Notes: generated from the sequence alone by a model not told the origin. DNA of 22,230 nucleotides from Ruminococcus sp. UBA4275 (GCA_002395085.1 DGVV01000008.1:1-22230), one strand, 5' to 3'; positions 1-8,001 are shown, counted from the stretch's first letter. Numbers and translations: made by a program.

Positions 1-68
1 AGACACTTTATCTACAAGCTGAGGGGACCGCAAAGTGATTCGCTCAAATAATACTTTATATACAGACT

Positions 69-107
69 GAGCGGAGAACCTTGCTGCGTGTTCTCCGCTC
101 TTTTTCT
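69..107 (+). terminator. Rho-independent terminator of a gene left of the window
   Basis: An 11-bp perfect stem (GAGCGGAGAAC with GTTCTCCGCTC) with a 10-nt loop is followed by TTTTTCT on the plus strand. It should end transcription arriving from a plus-strand gene outside the window. The minus-strand side has no T run, so it is a poor terminator for metY, which ends at 117. Confidence 0.85.
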
Positions 108-116
108 GATGTGCTG

Positions 117-1397
117 TTACACCGCCGCAAAACCGTTTTCAAGATCAGCAATGATGTCGTCGATATGCTCCGTGCCGATCGACAGACGGATCGTTGCCTG
201 CGTGATGCCCTGATCTGCAAGCTCCTCATCGGTGAGCTGCGAATGGGTCGTGGTTGCGGGATGGATCACGAGAGACTTCACATCTGCGACATTTGCCAGC
301 AGCGAGAAAATCTTGAGGTTGTCGATGAAAGCGTGTGCTTCCTTCTGACCGCCCTTGATCTCGAATGTGAAGATGCTGCCGCCGCCGTTCGGGAAATATT
401 TTTCGTACAGCGCATGATCCGGATGCTCCGGCAGCGAGGGATGATTGACCTTTGCGACCTTCGGATGATTCTTCAGGTATTCGATGACCTTCTTTGTGTT
501 CTCCGCATGGCGCTCCAGGCGCAGCGAGAGCGTTTCTGTGCCTTGCAGCAGCAGGAATGCCGCAAATGGCGAGATCGTTGCACCCTCATCGCGCAGCAGA
601 ATCGCACGGATATAGGTCACAAAAGCAGCCGGCCCGACTGCATCTGCAAAGGAAATGCCGTGATAGCTCGGATTCGGTGCGGCAATCGGGGCATATCTGC
701 CGGATGCCTTCCAGTCAAATTTACCGGAATCCACAATGATGCCGCCGAGGGTCGTGCCGTGACCGCCGATGAACTTCGTCGCGGAATGCACCACAATGTC
801 AGCACCGTGTTCAATCGGGCGGATCAGGAACGGTGTACCGAAGGTGTTGTCAATCACGAGCGGCAAACCGTGCTTGTGTGCAATCTCCGCAACTGCATCA
901 ATATCCGGAATATCGGAATTCGGATTGCCCAGCGTTTCAAGGTAGACCGCCTTGGTATTCGGCTGAATGGCGGCTTCCAGTTCTGCGAGGTTATGCGCAT
1001 CGACAAACGTGGTCTGGATGCCGTACTGCGGAAGCGTATGTGCGAGCAGATTGTAGCTGCCGCCGTAAATCGTCTTCTGTGCGACGATATGCTCACCCGC
1101 CTGTGCGAGTGCCTGAATCGTATAGGTGATGGCTGCCGCACCGGATGCCAGTGCGAGTGCTGCAACGCCGCCTTCCAGTGCTGCAATGCGCTTCTCCAGA
1201 ACATCCTGCGTGGAATTAGTAAGTCTGCCGTAGATATTGCCGGCATCTGCCAGACCAAAGCGTGCCGCAGCGTGGGCGCTGTCGCGGAACACATAGGATG
1301 TAGTTGCGTAAATCGGGACGGCTCTTGCATCAGTTACGGGATCGGGCTGCTCCTGACCAACATGGAGCTGAAGGGTCTCAAATTTATAGTTGCTCAT
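117..1397 (-). CDS. metY: O-acetylhomoserine sulfhydrylase (MetY), PLP enzyme
   Basis: A 426-aa cytoplasmic Cys/Met-metabolism PLP enzyme that makes homocysteine (or cysteine) from O-acetylhomoserine (or O-acetylserine) and sulfide. It reads as the family from end to end: an N-terminal ETLQLHVGQ segment, a substrate-loop ATTSYVF motif, the SGAAA turn, LGNPNSDIPDI, the DNTFGTP cofactor aspartate region, and SATKFIGGHGT, whose lysine (about residue 208) binds PLP. The length is normal for MetY and longer than the roughly 380-400 aa of MetB/MetC. I chose the ATG at 1397 because GAGG lies 7-8 nt upstream. An in-frame ATG 21 nt earlier has its start inside that region and no good SD. A consensus promoter and a leader with a short Cys-ending reading frame lie upstream. 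Substrate preference between O-acetylhomoserine and O-acetylserine cannot be settled here. Confidence 0.93.
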   Translation of the reverse strand: MSNYKFETLQLHVGQEQPDPVTDARAVPIYATTSYVFRDSAHAAARFGLADAGNIYGRLTNSTQDVLEKRIAALEGGVAALALASGAAAITYTIQALAQAGEHIVAQKTIYGGSYNLLAHTLPQYGIQTTFVDAHNLAELEAAIQPNTKAVYLETLGNPNSDIPDIDAVAEIAHKHGLPLVIDNTFGTPFLIRPIEHGADIVVHSATKFIGGHGTTLGGIIVDSGKFDWKASGRYAPIAAPNPSYHGISFADAVGPAAFVTYIRAILLRDEGATISPFAAFLLLQGTETLSLRLERHAENTKKVIEYLKNHPKVAKVNHPSLPEHPDHALYEKYFPNGGGSIFTFEIKGGQKEAHAFIDNLKIFSLLANVADVKSLVIHPATTTHSQLTDEELADQGITQATIRLSIGTEHIDDIIADLENGFAAV

Positions 1398-1458
1398 AAT
1401 ATTTACCTCACTTTTCATATTTCATGTTTTCATATCCGGATCGGGGAAAATGTGTGAA

Positions 1459-1551
1459 TCAACAGAAACAGAAAAGGGGCATTCGTCCAAATCGGTAATT
1501 TGCGCGGTCAAGCGCGGGAAAGAGTCTGCTCACAGCAAACACTCCTCTCAT
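1459..1551 (-). CDS. Candidate leader peptide ending Cys-Phe-Cys, upstream of metY
   Basis: A 30-codon ATG frame lies in the metY leader. It has AGGTG nine bases before the ATG and ends in GRMPLFCFC then TGA. The stop is 61 nt before the metY start. It is arginine- and aromatic-rich and has no visible membrane segment. A short peptide with cysteines at its very end, before a sulfur-assimilation gene, matches the logic of Cys-codon attenuators described in Actinobacteria, where ribosome stalling at terminal Cys codons changes expression of the next gene. That role is inferred. The reading frame, SD and cysteine tail are seen directly. It could be a chance ORF. Confidence 0.5.
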   Translation of the reverse strand: MRGVFAVSRLFPALDRANYRFGRMPLFCFC

Positions 1552-1562
1552 CGTTTTAATCA

Positions 1563-1579
1563 CCTATTTATCAGATAGG
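1563..1579. promoter_or_regulatory. 17-bp inverted repeat just inside the metY transcript
   Basis: CCTAT and ATAGG arms flank a 7-bp centre. The site lies about 10-26 nt downstream of the predicted metY start point and overlaps the SD of the leader peptide. It could be an operator for a repressor, for example an Rrf2-type sulfur regulator such as CymR, or a small RNA hairpin. No regulator is identified from the sequence. Confidence 0.4.
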
Positions 1580-1595
1580 CTTTGTGGATGTTTGC

Positions 1596-1624
1596 ATTAT
1601 AGCATATTTGGCACAGAAAGTCAA
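1596..1624 (-). promoter_or_regulatory. metY promoter
   Basis: TTGACT, a 17-bp spacer and TATAAT, with an extended TGC before the -10. This is a near-perfect sigma-A promoter. It places about 190 nt of leader before metY. Confidence 0.85.
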
Positions 1625-1636
1625 GCGGTTTTCTGA

Positions 1637-1660
1637 AATTCTACCACATTTGTAGGAATT
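1637..1660. promoter_or_regulatory. Imperfect palindrome upstream of the metY -35
   Basis: AATTCTAC and GTAGGAATT arms flank CACATTT, 13 bp upstream of the metY -35. The position suits an activator or repressor of metY. It differs from the palindrome downstream of the start, although both have a CCTA half. The factor is unknown. Confidence 0.35.
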
Positions 1661-1703
1661 AAACAATGCGGGAGATGGTGAAGGGGCTGCCTGCGGGCAA
1701 TTT

Positions 1704-1877
1704 GCTAAAGTTCTGCGCGGAGCCCGCGCTGGCATTTTGCTAAAGTTCTAAATTGGCGTGGTGAGGGTCTGTACCTTATGATTCTAAGGAAACTTTCATG
1801 TTAATGGGATTCAGGCAAAAGACTTTCCATAGAATCGTGCTTTTCAGATACGCAGTTCGCTTGGATAGAACTTTAGA
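1704..1877. repeat. Three copies of CTAAAGTTCT, two direct and one inverted
   Basis: GCTAAAGTTCT occurs at 1704-1714 and 1739-1749, and its inverted form AGAACTTTAG occurs at 1867-1876. The first two sit in a longer imperfect direct repeat (GCAATTTGCTAAAGTTCT and GCATTTTGCTAAAGTTCT). No ORF covers this part of the 1625-1908 gap between metY and rmuC, and I see nothing else in it. It may be a remnant of a small repeat element. Confidence 0.5.
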
Positions 1878-1908
1878 TCATTACCAGTGGGCGCTGCCCA
1901 CCCGCCGC

Positions 1909-1937
1909 TTGTATTTTGGGCGGATTCGTGTTATAAT
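1909..1937 (+). promoter_or_regulatory. rmuC promoter
   Basis: TTGTAT, a 17-bp spacer and TATAAT, about 30 nt before the rmuC ATG. Confidence 0.75.
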
Positions 1938-1970
1938 GGATTGAATCCCCAAAACAGAAAGGAAACTGCT

Positions 1971-3239
1971 ATGGAAATCTTAACCGCAGTCTGCGCGGTG
2001 CTTGCTGTCGTACTGCAAATCCTGATTCTGCTGCTGTTTGTCAAGCGCCATGACCTCGACGCCTTCCGCGAAATGTTCCGGCACGTCCAGAAGCAAGAAC
2101 AAAAACTGCGCAAAGAACAGTCTGAACGCATGAACGAGACCATTTCCCTCTCCATGCAAATGGTCAGCGACAATCTCTCGCAAAATCAGACCCAGACCCG
2201 CGAAACAACCGCCGCCCAGCTTTCACAGTTTGAATCGCGCATTCAGGCGCTTGAATCCGCCAATGCCCGCGCAATGAGTGAACTGCGCGGTAATTTCACA
2301 CAGCAGATGGAAATGCTGCGTGTCCAGAATGACAAGCGCCTCAACGAAATCCGCAAAACCGTAGATGAGACACTCACCGAACAGCTCGAAACCCGTATGA
2401 ACGAAAGTTTTCAGCGCGTGACCAAAAGTCTTGAGGCGGTCTATCAAGGGCTTGGCGAGATGAAAACCCTCGCCGCAGACGTCGGCGGGCTGAAGCGTGT
2501 GCTGTCAAATGTGAAGCTGCGCGGCACACTTGGCGAGATCCAGCTTGGCAGCATTCTCGCGGAGATTCTTGCGCCGGAACAGTATGCAGAAAATGTGGAG
2601 ACCGTCGCGGGCAGCGGCAAACGCGTGGAATTTGCTGTGAAACTGCCCACGGAAGACGGTCATGCGGTCTGGCTGCCGATTGACTCGAAATTCCCCGCGG
2701 ACTGCTATGCGCAGCTTCTGGATGCGCAGGAATCCGGTGACAGAGCGGCGGTTGAGGCAGCATCGGCGGCGATGAAGCAGCGGCTCATGAGCTTTGCAAA
2801 GGACATCCGTGAGAAATATCTGCACGAGCCGGAAACAACCGCATTCGGCATCTTGTTCCTGCCGTTTGAGGGGCTGTATTCAGAGGTTGTCAGCAGCGGC
2901 ATTACCGAGCAGATGCAGCGGAAATACAGCGTCAATGTTGCCGGACCTTCCACGATGGCCGCCCTCCTGAACGCGCTCTACATGGGCTTCCGCACCCTCG
3001 CAATTCAGAAGCAGTCGGATCAGGTCTGGGAGATTCTCGGCGGCGTGAAAACGGAATTTGAACGCTTCGAGGATGCCCTCAACGGCACAAAGAAAAAGCT
3101 CGATGCCGCCGGCAGGGAGCTTGATCAGCTTGTCGGTGTGCGCACGCGCGCCATCAACAAGCAGCTCGCAAATGTACAGCGCCTGGGGCTGATCGGTACG
3201 GCGGAGGATGAGCCTGCCGCGCCTGCGGAAACCTTGTGA
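1971..3239 (+). CDS. rmuC: DNA recombination protein RmuC
   Basis: A 422-aa protein of the RmuC family, thought to act on DNA and limit recombination at inverted repeats. An N-terminal membrane segment (residues about 3-24, rich in Leu/Val/Ile) is followed by a long charged coiled coil (about 25-150). The conserved RmuC core starts at LRGTLGEIQLGSILAEIL and carries WLPIDSKFP (D238, S239, K240), the restriction-endonuclease-like signature. FLPFEGLYSEVV and the PSTMAALLNAL block follow. The start at 1971 follows AAAGGAAA. A longer in-frame start at 1887 would lie upstream of the promoter -35, so I rejected it. It is a single gene with its own promoter and no obvious terminator before guaA. The biochemical activity is poorly known for the family. 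Confidence 0.93.
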   Translation: MEILTAVCAVLAVVLQILILLLFVKRHDLDAFREMFRHVQKQEQKLRKEQSERMNETISLSMQMVSDNLSQNQTQTRETTAAQLSQFESRIQALESANARAMSELRGNFTQQMEMLRVQNDKRLNEIRKTVDETLTEQLETRMNESFQRVTKSLEAVYQGLGEMKTLAADVGGLKRVLSNVKLRGTLGEIQLGSILAEILAPEQYAENVETVAGSGKRVEFAVKLPTEDGHAVWLPIDSKFPADCYAQLLDAQESGDRAAVEAASAAMKQRLMSFAKDIREKYLHEPETTAFGILFLPFEGLYSEVVSSGITEQMQRKYSVNVAGPSTMAALLNALYMGFRTLAIQKQSDQVWEILGGVKTEFERFEDALNGTKKKLDAAGRELDQLVGVRTRAINKQLANVQRLGLIGTAEDEPAAPAETL

Positions 3240-3280
3240 ATATGCACAGAAATGTATAAAATGCAGCAAATAAATCATGC

Positions 3281-3309
3281 TTGCAAATCGACATAAAACA
3301 TGGTATAAT
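3281..3309 (+). promoter_or_regulatory. guaA promoter
   Basis: TTGCAA, a 17-bp spacer and TATAAT, about 90 nt before guaA. I see no purine riboswitch in the leader. Confidence 0.8.
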
Positions 3310-3400
3310 ATTGGGTGTGCGTGAGCAGAACCGTTCGCGCATTCTGATCCGGATACCGCGTATCTGCGGCTTTCTGCATTCCTGAAACGGAGGAGACCCT

Positions 3401-4960
3401 ATGTCAAATCAGCTCTGCATCGTGCTGGATTTCGGCGGGCAGTATAATCAGCTCATCGCACGGCGTGTGCGTGAATGCGGCGTCTACTGCGAGATTCGCC
3501 GCTATGACACCCCGCTCGATGAAATTCGGGCGCTGAACCCGACCAGCATCATCTTTACCGGCGGCCCGAACAGCGTTTACGATGAAGCATCGCCCCACAT
3601 TGCAAAGGAATATTTCGATCTCGGCATCCCGACACTCGGCATCTGCTACGGATGTCAGCTTATGGCGTATACCCTCGGCGGAACGGTCGAAAGCTGCGAG
3701 AAATCCGAGTACGGCAAAATCGACATCACCCACTGCGGCGGCAGCCTGCTGTTTGCAGATGTGCCGGAAACAAGCACCGTCTGGATGAGCCATACCGATT
3801 TTGTCAGCAAGCTGCCGGAGGGATTTACCGTTACGGCTGCCTCGGCTGACTGCCCCTGCGCTGCATTTGAAAATCCCGCACGCAAACTCTATGCCGTGCA
3901 GTTTCATCCGGAGGTCACGCACAGTGTCTTCGGCAGACAGATCCTGCACAGCTTCCTCTTTGATGTATGCGGCTTTACCGGCGACTGGGTCATGGATGAT
4001 TTCATCGACCGCACTGTGGAAAAACTCCGCGCACAGATCGGTGACAAGAAGGTCGTGCTGGGCCTTTCCGGCGGCGTGGATTCGTCTGTTGCGGCGGCGC
4101 TGCTGAGCAAGGCAGTCGGCAGACAGCTTACCTGCGTGTTCGTCGATCAGGGGCTTATGCGCAAGGATGAAGGCGATTTCGTTGAGGAAACCTTCACCAA
4201 ACTGTTCGATATGAATTTTGTCCGCGTCAATTGTCAGGAGCATTTTCTTGCAAAGCTCAAGGGCGTTTCCGATCCGGAACAGAAGCGCAAAATCATTGGC
4301 ACGGAATTCTATAATGTATTCTGGGGCAAGCTCCGTGAACTTGGTACGGACGGCTTCTTTGCACAGGGTACAATTTATCCGGACCGCATCGAAAGCGGCA
4401 AGGGCAATCAGGCGGGTCAGGGCAGCACCGCTGTCATCAAAACCCACCACAACATGGTCAAAATGCCCGATGACATTCACTTTGCCGGCACAATCGAACC
4501 GCTCGCAGATCTCTTTAAGGATGAGGTGCGTGCAGTCGGTGAAAAGCTCGGCATTCCGCATTCACTGGTATGGCGGCAGCCCTTCCCCGGCCCCGGTCTC
4601 GGTGTGCGCGTGATCGGTGAGATCACCGCCGAGAAGGTGCGCATTTTGCAGGAGGCAGATGCCGTCTTCCGCGATGAAATCGAAAAGAGCGTGGGCGATC
4701 TCGACTGCACGCTGAGTCAGTTCTTCGCCGTGCTGCCGGATGTGCATACCGTGGGCGTCATGGGAGATCACCGCACCTACGATCACCTCGTCGCAATCCG
4801 TGCTGTCACAACCGACGATTTCATGACCGCTGACTGGGCGCGCATCCCCTATGATGTGCTGGCACGGATCTCGAACCGCATCTGCAATGAGGTCGAACAC
4901 GTCAACCGTGTCGTCTATGACATCACCTCCAAGCCGCCCGGAACGGTGGAATGGGAGTAA
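3401..4960 (+). CDS. guaA: GMP synthase (glutamine-hydrolysing)
   Basis: A full-length 519-aa GMP synthase, which makes GMP from XMP, ATP and glutamine in the last step of guanine nucleotide synthesis. The N-terminal class-I glutamine amidotransferase has the nucleophile in GICYGCQLM (C82) and the His/Glu pair in QFHPEVTHS. The ATP-pyrophosphatase part has GLSGGVDSS (residues 221-229), and the C-terminal dimerisation domain ends with the usual TSKPPGTVEWE. The start has a strong CGGAGGAG ribosome site. It is transcribed alone and closed by a strong hairpin. Nothing is missing or odd. Confidence 0.98.
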   Translation: MSNQLCIVLDFGGQYNQLIARRVRECGVYCEIRRYDTPLDEIRALNPTSIIFTGGPNSVYDEASPHIAKEYFDLGIPTLGICYGCQLMAYTLGGTVESCEKSEYGKIDITHCGGSLLFADVPETSTVWMSHTDFVSKLPEGFTVTAASADCPCAAFENPARKLYAVQFHPEVTHSVFGRQILHSFLFDVCGFTGDWVMDDFIDRTVEKLRAQIGDKKVVLGLSGGVDSSVAAALLSKAVGRQLTCVFVDQGLMRKDEGDFVEETFTKLFDMNFVRVNCQEHFLAKLKGVSDPEQKRKIIGTEFYNVFWGKLRELGTDGFFAQGTIYPDRIESGKGNQAGQGSTAVIKTHHNMVKMPDDIHFAGTIEPLADLFKDEVRAVGEKLGIPHSLVWRQPFPGPGLGVRVIGEITAEKVRILQEADAVFRDEIEKSVGDLDCTLSQFFAVLPDVHTVGVMGDHRTYDHLVAIRAVTTDDFMTADWARIPYDVLARISNRICNEVEHVNRVVYDITSKPPGTVEWE

Positions 4961-4992
4961 CCGTTCCCTTCCACACGCATCAACATACAACA

Positions 4993-5034
4993 AAGCGAAC
5001 CGGTTTCTCCTGAGACCGGTTCGCTTCGTTTTAT
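4993..5034 (+). terminator. guaA terminator, probably bidirectional
   Basis: A 12-bp perfect stem (AAGCGAACCGGT with its complement) can be extended by G-U pairs and is followed by CGTTTTATAT. On the minus strand TTTGTTGT follows the stem, so it may also end the convergent esterase/mannanase transcript. Confidence 0.85.
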
Positions 5035-5068
5035 ATATTTGTTTCAAATCCCGCCGGATGATACCGCC

Positions 5069-7573
5069 TTACCGGAAGAAGAAGGGCAGACCGTTATACA
5101 GATACTGTCTCACATAATACCAGCTATGCTCACCGCCGTTTGCGAGGATGAACCAGAGGTTGCCCTTGGAGAAATCAGAAGTGTACACAAAATGATCGTT
5201 CTTCTTCATATCGTCGATCTGCGGGCCAAGCACCGGATATGCAAAATCCGATGTGCCGGTTGCAGACATGATGAAGTACTCATTCTTTTTCAGTCCGGCT
5301 TTGTCAACCGCTCTTGCAAGTGCGCCTGCATCGGCAGTACCCGTACCCCAGTGATGCGCACCGCTCATCGGAAGGAAGTAGCCGACAATATCAACGCAGT
5401 TCTCAAAGACCGCCCATGTCGAAACGCTGCCCATCGAGAAACCGCCGTATGCACGGTGCATTCTGGATGCCTTGATGTCCTCCGCAGAAGCGGATTTTGC
5501 ATAGGTCGAATACTTGCCCTCCACAAACGGCACGACGCTTTCACGGAACTCCTTGTAGAAGTTTTCGGCATTGTAGAAGGTATCGGAGCTGACCTTATTG
5601 AAGGTCGGGGTCACAATGATCATCGGATCAATGTCGCCGTTCTGAATCATGTTGTCGATGAGCCGCACCGCTTCGCCGTTATCATTATAGAACAGTGAGT
5701 TTTCACTGTCGCCCATGCCGTGCATGAAGTAGAACACATTATACTGCTTCTTGCTGTCATAGCCGTAAGGGAGATACACATTCAGGGAATTGCTGCCGTT
5801 GATGCCGGTGTAATTCTCCTTGATGACCGTACCTGCGTGCGATGCGGGATTTTTATAGTTTGCAGAATATTCTGTGTACTTTTTCGCCGCATCAAACTGA
5901 TAATCCGTCTTTTTCTCCGGATCATCCTTCTGCTGCTCCTCCTTTTTCGGGTAAAGGAACTGCTGTTTGAGCAGGGAAAGATCCAGTGCATTGAGTCTGC
6001 CGTTCTGATCCATATCCGCGCGCTGTGCCTGTGCCTCAGTGAGTTCTGCTGCGGTCAGCAGATACTTTTGCAGCAGTCGCACATCCGCGGCATCAATGCT
6101 GCCGTCTGCATTCACATCTCCGATGAGAACCGGTGTATCGTCAGAATCTCCGCCGTCGGGCTGCGGGTCCAGCGCGGTAACTGCATAGCTGTACACATCG
6201 GGGATTTCATCGAGCGTGAGCATATAGTCGCTGTTGTAAACCTGCTTGAGATAGCTTGCGGTATTGATCGCATTGCTGTCAATGAACGAGGTATGCCATG
6301 TCATGAACCACAGCCACTTTGCGCCGTCCGCCTTCATCTTTTCGGGATCGGGAATCGGGCCGTTCTCATGCAGGCAGACCGGCTTTTTCGCGACATTTGC
6401 GGTGCGCTGATACATCGTCACAAGCGAACCCGTGTGATCCACATAGGTATCTGCGCCGATGATGTCCACATATTCATCGCCCGGATACCAGCCGTCCTTG
6501 ACATCGCCGGAATAACCGAGATTCCAGATCAGATTATTGAGTCCCCACTCATTTGTGTAGCGATCATACATAAGACGCCAGAGTTTCTTGAAGTTTTCTG
6601 CACCGCCCTTGCCCCACCAGAACCATGCACCGTCAAATTCGTGGAAAGGTCTCCAGATGACCGGCACACCGGCATCCTGCAATTCCTTGAGCGCAGCAGC
6701 GCCCTTATCCATTCCGTCGATGAGTGCCTTGTATTCGTTTGTGCCGGGAGTGAGAATCTTCGACCAGTCCGGATTTGCATTCATGGCTTCGGTATGGCTG
6801 CCCTTGAAATTGTCGCCGCAGTGCCAGCAAATGGTCACGATGCCGCCCTTTGCAGCCCATGCCTTCGCGCGGCGGTTGCAGCCGGAAAAATCCTCGCCCA
6901 TGTAATCCAGACCGCGGATGACGGGCAGTTTGCCGCTCGCATTTTTGATGATGTTGAATTCATAATCCTCGCTGCCCATCCATGTCGATTCCTGCTGTCC
7001 TGCGAGAACATTTTTGCCGTATGTATCGCAGAGATACGCATAGAGTGACTGCGTTTTCTGCGTTGCTTTCGGGTTTGAGAGCTTCGCATCCGATGCGACC
7101 GTGCCGCCTTTCCACGGCGAAACCGTCAGCGTATCGAGATAGGTCCAGCCCCATGAGGATTCGATTGTCACGGTATTTTCTCCGGCACTGAGATTCGCGG
7201 TCGTGCTGACAGAATCAAAGCTGCCCTCGGCGGTATAGCCGCAGGTAATCGTGCCGGTCTGCTTGCCGTTGACCAGCACATTCTGTATTTTTCCGTTCTC
7301 GTCATAGGGCTGACTGTAACGGATGCTGAGCGTATATGCTCCTGCTGCGGGTGCTTTCACCTTCAGCGTCACCGAATCCCCCGCATCCAGCAGATGAACA
7401 GCTTCTCCGCCGCCTGCGCCCGTCAGCGAAACGACCTCTGTTTTTTCCGTGCCGGTATCGTAAATTGTACCGGCTTCCCATTCGTATGTATCGGCTGCCT
7501 GCACAGAAACGGGCTGCAAGGCAAGTGCCGTCAGGATGCCCGCAAGCAGGATGGATGTACCTCTCTTTTTCAT
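5069..7573 (-). CDS. Secreted CBM35-like / GH26 mannanase / dockerin / CE1 esterase
   Basis: An 834-aa cellulosome-type enzyme. A signal peptide (1-27, Lys/Arg start, hydrophobic core, VQAA cut) is followed by a carbohydrate-binding beta-sandwich of CBM35/CBM6 type (about 30-155, YEWEAG start). The GH26 domain (about 165-475) has acid/base WRPFHEFDG (E312) and nucleophile LHENGP (E403). A type-I dockerin (about 483-545) has two calcium repeats, GDVNADGSIDAADV and DMDQNGRLNALDL. After a short linker comes a CE1 alpha/beta-hydrolase (about 575-834) with GFSMGS (S713) and GGEHSW (H816). It would cut beta-mannan and remove acyl groups (acetyl or feruloyl) while docked on a cohesin scaffold. Substrates are family-level inference. 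The start at 7573 has GGAGG upstream; the longer ORF start lacks an SD. The dockerin sits between two catalytic domains rather than at an end. Confidence 0.92.
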   Translation of the reverse strand: MKKRGTSILLAGILTALALQPVSVQAADTYEWEAGTIYDTGTEKTEVVSLTGAGGGEAVHLLDAGDSVTLKVKAPAAGAYTLSIRYSQPYDENGKIQNVLVNGKQTGTITCGYTAEGSFDSVSTTANLSAGENTVTIESSWGWTYLDTLTVSPWKGGTVASDAKLSNPKATQKTQSLYAYLCDTYGKNVLAGQQESTWMGSEDYEFNIIKNASGKLPVIRGLDYMGEDFSGCNRRAKAWAAKGGIVTICWHCGDNFKGSHTEAMNANPDWSKILTPGTNEYKALIDGMDKGAAALKELQDAGVPVIWRPFHEFDGAWFWWGKGGAENFKKLWRLMYDRYTNEWGLNNLIWNLGYSGDVKDGWYPGDEYVDIIGADTYVDHTGSLVTMYQRTANVAKKPVCLHENGPIPDPEKMKADGAKWLWFMTWHTSFIDSNAINTASYLKQVYNSDYMLTLDEIPDVYSYAVTALDPQPDGGDSDDTPVLIGDVNADGSIDAADVRLLQKYLLTAAELTEAQAQRADMDQNGRLNALDLSLLKQQFLYPKKEEQQKDDPEKKTDYQFDAAKKYTEYSANYKNPASHAGTVIKENYTGINGSNSLNVYLPYGYDSKKQYNVFYFMHGMGDSENSLFYNDNGEAVRLIDNMIQNGDIDPMIIVTPTFNKVSSDTFYNAENFYKEFRESVVPFVEGKYSTYAKSASAEDIKASRMHRAYGGFSMGSVSTWAVFENCVDIVGYFLPMSGAHHWGTGTADAGALARAVDKAGLKKNEYFIMSATGTSDFAYPVLGPQIDDMKKNDHFVYTSDFSKGNLWFILANGGEHSWYYVRQYLYNGLPFFFR

Positions 7574-7681
7574 TTCAGATCCTCCGTTTTTCATGGGCAA
7601 AACAGCCTTCGCAGGAAGGGGCTGCGGAGACCGCTTTGCCATTTTGCAGCATTCGCAAAACTGCATTCTCTATGATATTTA

Positions 7682-7718
7682 CAGCGGGCGCCGGCATGGG
7701 GGAACGGCAGTCCCGCTG
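7682..7718 (-). promoter_or_regulatory. Hairpin at the 5' end of the GH26/CE1 leader RNA
   Basis: CAGCGGG and CCCGCTG pair, with a further GCCG/CGGC pairing inside. On the minus transcript it begins within about 10 nt of the predicted start point. The roughly 150-nt leader has no recognised riboswitch. The hairpin could stabilise the mRNA or regulate it. Confidence 0.45.
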
Positions 7719-7733
7719 CAAATCTCTGTTTTC

Positions 7734-7762
7734 ATTATAACCGCTTGCGTCGGAAAACGGAA
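7734..7762 (-). promoter_or_regulatory. Probable promoter of the GH26/CE1 gene
   Basis: The -10 is a perfect TATAAT. The hexamer 17 bp upstream is only TTCCGT, so the promoter may need an activator, as polysaccharide-use genes often do. The stretch 7763-7939 between the divergent promoters holds no gene. It has two short palindromes, TTGATCAA and GCAGATCTGC (7906-7915). Confidence 0.5.
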
Positions 7763-7939
7763 TGATCTATCGTGAATACAACTTGAACTTTTCTGTACTC
7801 TTTCTGCACACCGCACGGGAAGGCAGATGCAAAATCGTCATATTTATGTGCGATTGTAACATGGCGCTTGATCAAAACTGTTCGCCTCTGCAAAGCCTCC
7901 CCTATGCAGATCTGCGGTTCACTTTTTTGCGTTCTCCCA

Positions 7940-7968
7940 TTGCAATTTCCGGGCAAATATGATATAAT
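7940..7968 (+). promoter_or_regulatory. Promoter of the ABC-F gene
   Basis: TTGCAA, a 17-bp spacer and TATAAT, leaving a short leader of about 27 nt. There is no room for an antibiotic-sensing attenuator of the kind that precedes resistance ABC-F genes. Confidence 0.8.
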
Positions 7969-8001
7969 AAAAGAGTATGACTATTGCAAGGAGTGTATGG
8001 A

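Noticed and set aside
81..1457. Long plus-strand ORF opposite metY
   Set aside because: It is Cys/Arg-rich with no family pattern and lies on the complement of a clear metY. It has no SD.
3310..3400. Possible guanine riboswitch before guaA
   Set aside because: The conserved loop and junction bases of purine riboswitches are not present; the leader is only about 90 nt.
5720..7048. 442-codon plus-strand ORF opposite the GH26/CE1 gene
   Set aside because: Shadow of the real gene: no SD or promoter, and an Ile/Cys/Arg-biased composition typical of antisense frames.
7885..7925. Possible c-di-GMP riboswitch (GCAAAGCCTCC string)
   Set aside because: Only this short string matches; the rest of the class-I aptamer is absent, and the string lies upstream of the ABC-F promoter so would not be in its mRNA.
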